Shown: piece after piece, positions 62,312 to 64,000 of the stretch
Layout of the letters: every line of letters begins with the position of its first letter
Numbering within the stretch: the stretch's first letter is position 1
Assembly (NCBI RefSeq): GCF_018812025.1
Contig: NC_063057.1
Coordinates: 16,770,138-16,834,137 of the forward strand
DNA length: 64,000 nt
Reading direction: 5' to 3'
Source of the DNA: Megalobrama amblycephala
Taxonomy: Eukaryota > Chordata > Actinopteri > Cypriniformes > Xenocyprididae
Translations under genes and position numbers: made by a program
The notes under the pieces: model-generated
What the model saw: the letters and a program-made list of their open reading frames with translations, nothing else
Database searches by the model: none
Told to the model about the DNA's origin: nothing

Positions 62312-62819
62312 TTTATCTGGAGCGCATATCAAACTGCCAAAGTCATGTGATTTCAGTAAACGAGGCTTCGTTATGTCATAAGTGTTTCGAAATTTCAATG
62401 GTTCACCACTGGGGGGCGTGACTTTGGCAGTTTGATACACGCTCCGAACCACTGATTCAAAACAAAAGATTCGTAAAGCTTTGAAGCATCATGAAGCAGT
62501 GTTCTGAAATCACCCGTCACTAGATATTGTTGAATAAAGTTCTTACTGTTTTTTGGCACACAAATACTATTCTCGTCGCTTCATAACATTAAGGCTGAAC
62601 CACTGTAGTCACATGAACTATTTTAAATGAGTCTTTAGTAGCTTCCTGGGCATTGAAAGTGTTAATTGTCTAGCTGGCAATAGAGGCCTCACTGAGCCAT
62701 CGAATTTTATGAAAAATATCTTAATTTGTGTTCCGAAGATGAACGAAGATCTTACGGGTGTGGAACGACATGAGGGTGAGTAATTTATGACAATTTTCAT
62801 TTTTGGGTGAACTAACCCT
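62312..62819. mobile_element. TTAA element, left-truncated
   Basis: The right end TTTTTGGGTGAACTAACCCT is followed by TTAA (62820-62823). The interior (ttcagtaaacgaggcttcgt) matches 47700-48164. The left end is missing. Confidence 0.75.
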
Positions 62820-62823
62820 TTAA

Positions 62824-64000
62824 CATCCGTTCTAGTTCCTTGACCAACTGATTCAGTAAAAAAACTGACAAAGATTCGTGAATCTGGCATTACTACTGCA
62901 TGAACGTGTCAAGAAAAGTTTTAAACTATGTCACACAAATGCATCATTAAACATTTTGAATGAATCATGACAGCATTTTTCAATTATGGGTGAACTCTCC
63001 CTTTAAGACGTTCAAATCGTAAACACCCTTCACTCTGACTCTGATTTACTGAAAACAGGAAGTTGTCGGGTGAATCTGACACCATAATTTGATTCAGATT
63101 CAATCCGATCAATTCCTGATTGAGTTTCTGGTGCGGGCGTGCAATGCAGTCCTGGCCATGTGCTGCCGTGTTTAATAGAATCGCAGAAGCCGACAGGCTC
63201 TGAGCCACTTCCTCTCACTCTCTGGCCCAACACACACTGACAGCACATGAAAAAGAGCCCACTTGCTTTTCGGTTGAAGAAATGGCTCTTTCTGTCAACG
63301 AGCCTGTGGCGTTCTGTAACCGCAACCCAAAATGGCTCTGTGCACAGTCCGACACGGTCAGATTTATGTCTGGATGTTAAACCCACGGGTCCACGGGGGT
63401 CAGGAGGGGTCGTCATGAGAGACTGATGGCCTGGGACAATGAAGGGGAGCTGTGTGTGATTGATGCTGAGGGGTCTTAACGTAACGGCCCGCTACAACTC
63501 TTCAAGCGATCGGATGTCAAAGAACGAACAGAAACACACATGCGTGAAAGCACCCGTGCGAACAAACACAACCGCAACACTTGCCCGCATTCAATGACAA
63601 ATATAACACTGAAGCCTTGAGGGAATTGCATCCAAGTGCATACAAAACGATCAGGAGACAAAGCAAGAAAAAACACAATTTTATTAAAATAATCTTCCAG
63701 ATTTAAGTTAAGCTCTATGGACAGCATCTGTGACAAAAGCACTAATACTGATAATACCAATATATTTAACACTTAGCCAACTGTCCCCCATAAATTATAC
63801 AATTATTATTATTATTATCATTATATGTTTGACTCAAACTGTTACCACAAACCTTAAGGCCTTAAATTACTTCATCATGTGCAAATGAACGTTCAAAACT
63901 ATATATATTTTAACTTTATCCTGGAGCAATGGCTTGCTTCAGAAATCCTGGCTGTAAGTGCATTATCGCAAACGCAATTTCTGCTTATTTAATGAGTCAA
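62824..64000. other. snd1: snd1 intron to window edge
   Basis: 62980-63003 (ttatgggtgaactctccctt) is the isolated right end of a TTAA element. An (ATT)n stretch lies near 63802-63820. No exon recognised. Confidence 0.45.

Noticed and set aside
62150..62890. Frames of 90-100 codons
   Set aside because: They lie in the truncated TTAA element, and the same peptides recur at other copies of the element.
63030..63416. 128-codon minus-strand frame near the right edge
   Set aside because: No similarity to the SND1 exon expected upstream of LWANYEE, and no splice sites fit.

Overview
The window is vertebrate nuclear DNA from a teleost fish, very probably a cyprinid (zebrafish/carp lineage). Two things point there. 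The only protein-coding gene I can support is a split vertebrate-type gene, snd1. The rest is packed with short non-autonomous DNA transposons of kinds abundant in cyprinids: TTAA-flanked elements with AGGGTTAGTTCACCC-like ends, and hAT-like elements with TAGGGCTG or CAGTGGTTCCCA-like ends and 8-bp target duplications. There are no operons, prokaryotic genes, CRISPR arrays or long intronless genes.

snd1 (Tudor-SN/p100) lies on the minus strand and fills the window from about 21.2 kb to the right edge. Seven coding exons, the last seven of the gene, are present: 53961-54102, 38421-38544, 36749-36818, 35611-35724, 34190-34393, 23301-23345 and 22041-22106 (stop codon at 22041-22043). They total 765 nt, all have AG/GT borders, the splice phases fit, and the joined frame is open for 254 residues to the stop. 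They encode the Tudor domain and the split fifth staphylococcal-nuclease-like domain. The 5' exons lie beyond base 64000. A 3' UTR of about 0.8 kb probably ends at an AATAAA at 21228-21223. Two introns are large (10.8 and 15.4 kb), and the last one shown runs at least 9.9 kb off the window.

Region by region: 1-21.2 kb is the 3' flank of snd1. I recognise no intact gene there, but there are many transposons (12-744, 1470-1685, 3145-3507, 5485-7280, 9405-11160, 12446-12739, 12886-13169, 14539-15342, 15474-16489, 18943-19284, 19600-21035). 22.1-34.2 kb is exons plus an intron with four TTAA elements and a nested hAT/TTAA pair. 34.2-38.5 kb is the compact exon cluster with CA and AT microsatellites. 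38.5-54.0 kb is a 15.4-kb intron with a possible enhancer block (39.4-40.15 kb), a complete hAT element (41082-42156), an exon-like 65-mer (42608-42672), nested TTAA elements, one carrying a THAP-domain fragment (48169-48956), and a 342-bp foldback element (51357-51698). 54.1-64.0 kb is intron with microsatellites and truncated TTAA elements.

The most notable points are: two TTAA elements in opposite orientations carrying related THAP-zinc-finger remnants, which suggests a Kolobok-type origin; three places where neighbouring TTAA elements share one TTAA; two 342-bp foldback hAT-like copies with 8-bp duplications; a possible frame-shifting cassette exon in the large snd1 intron; and the number of long inverted repeats in the pre-mRNA of a protein known to bind edited double-stranded RNA.
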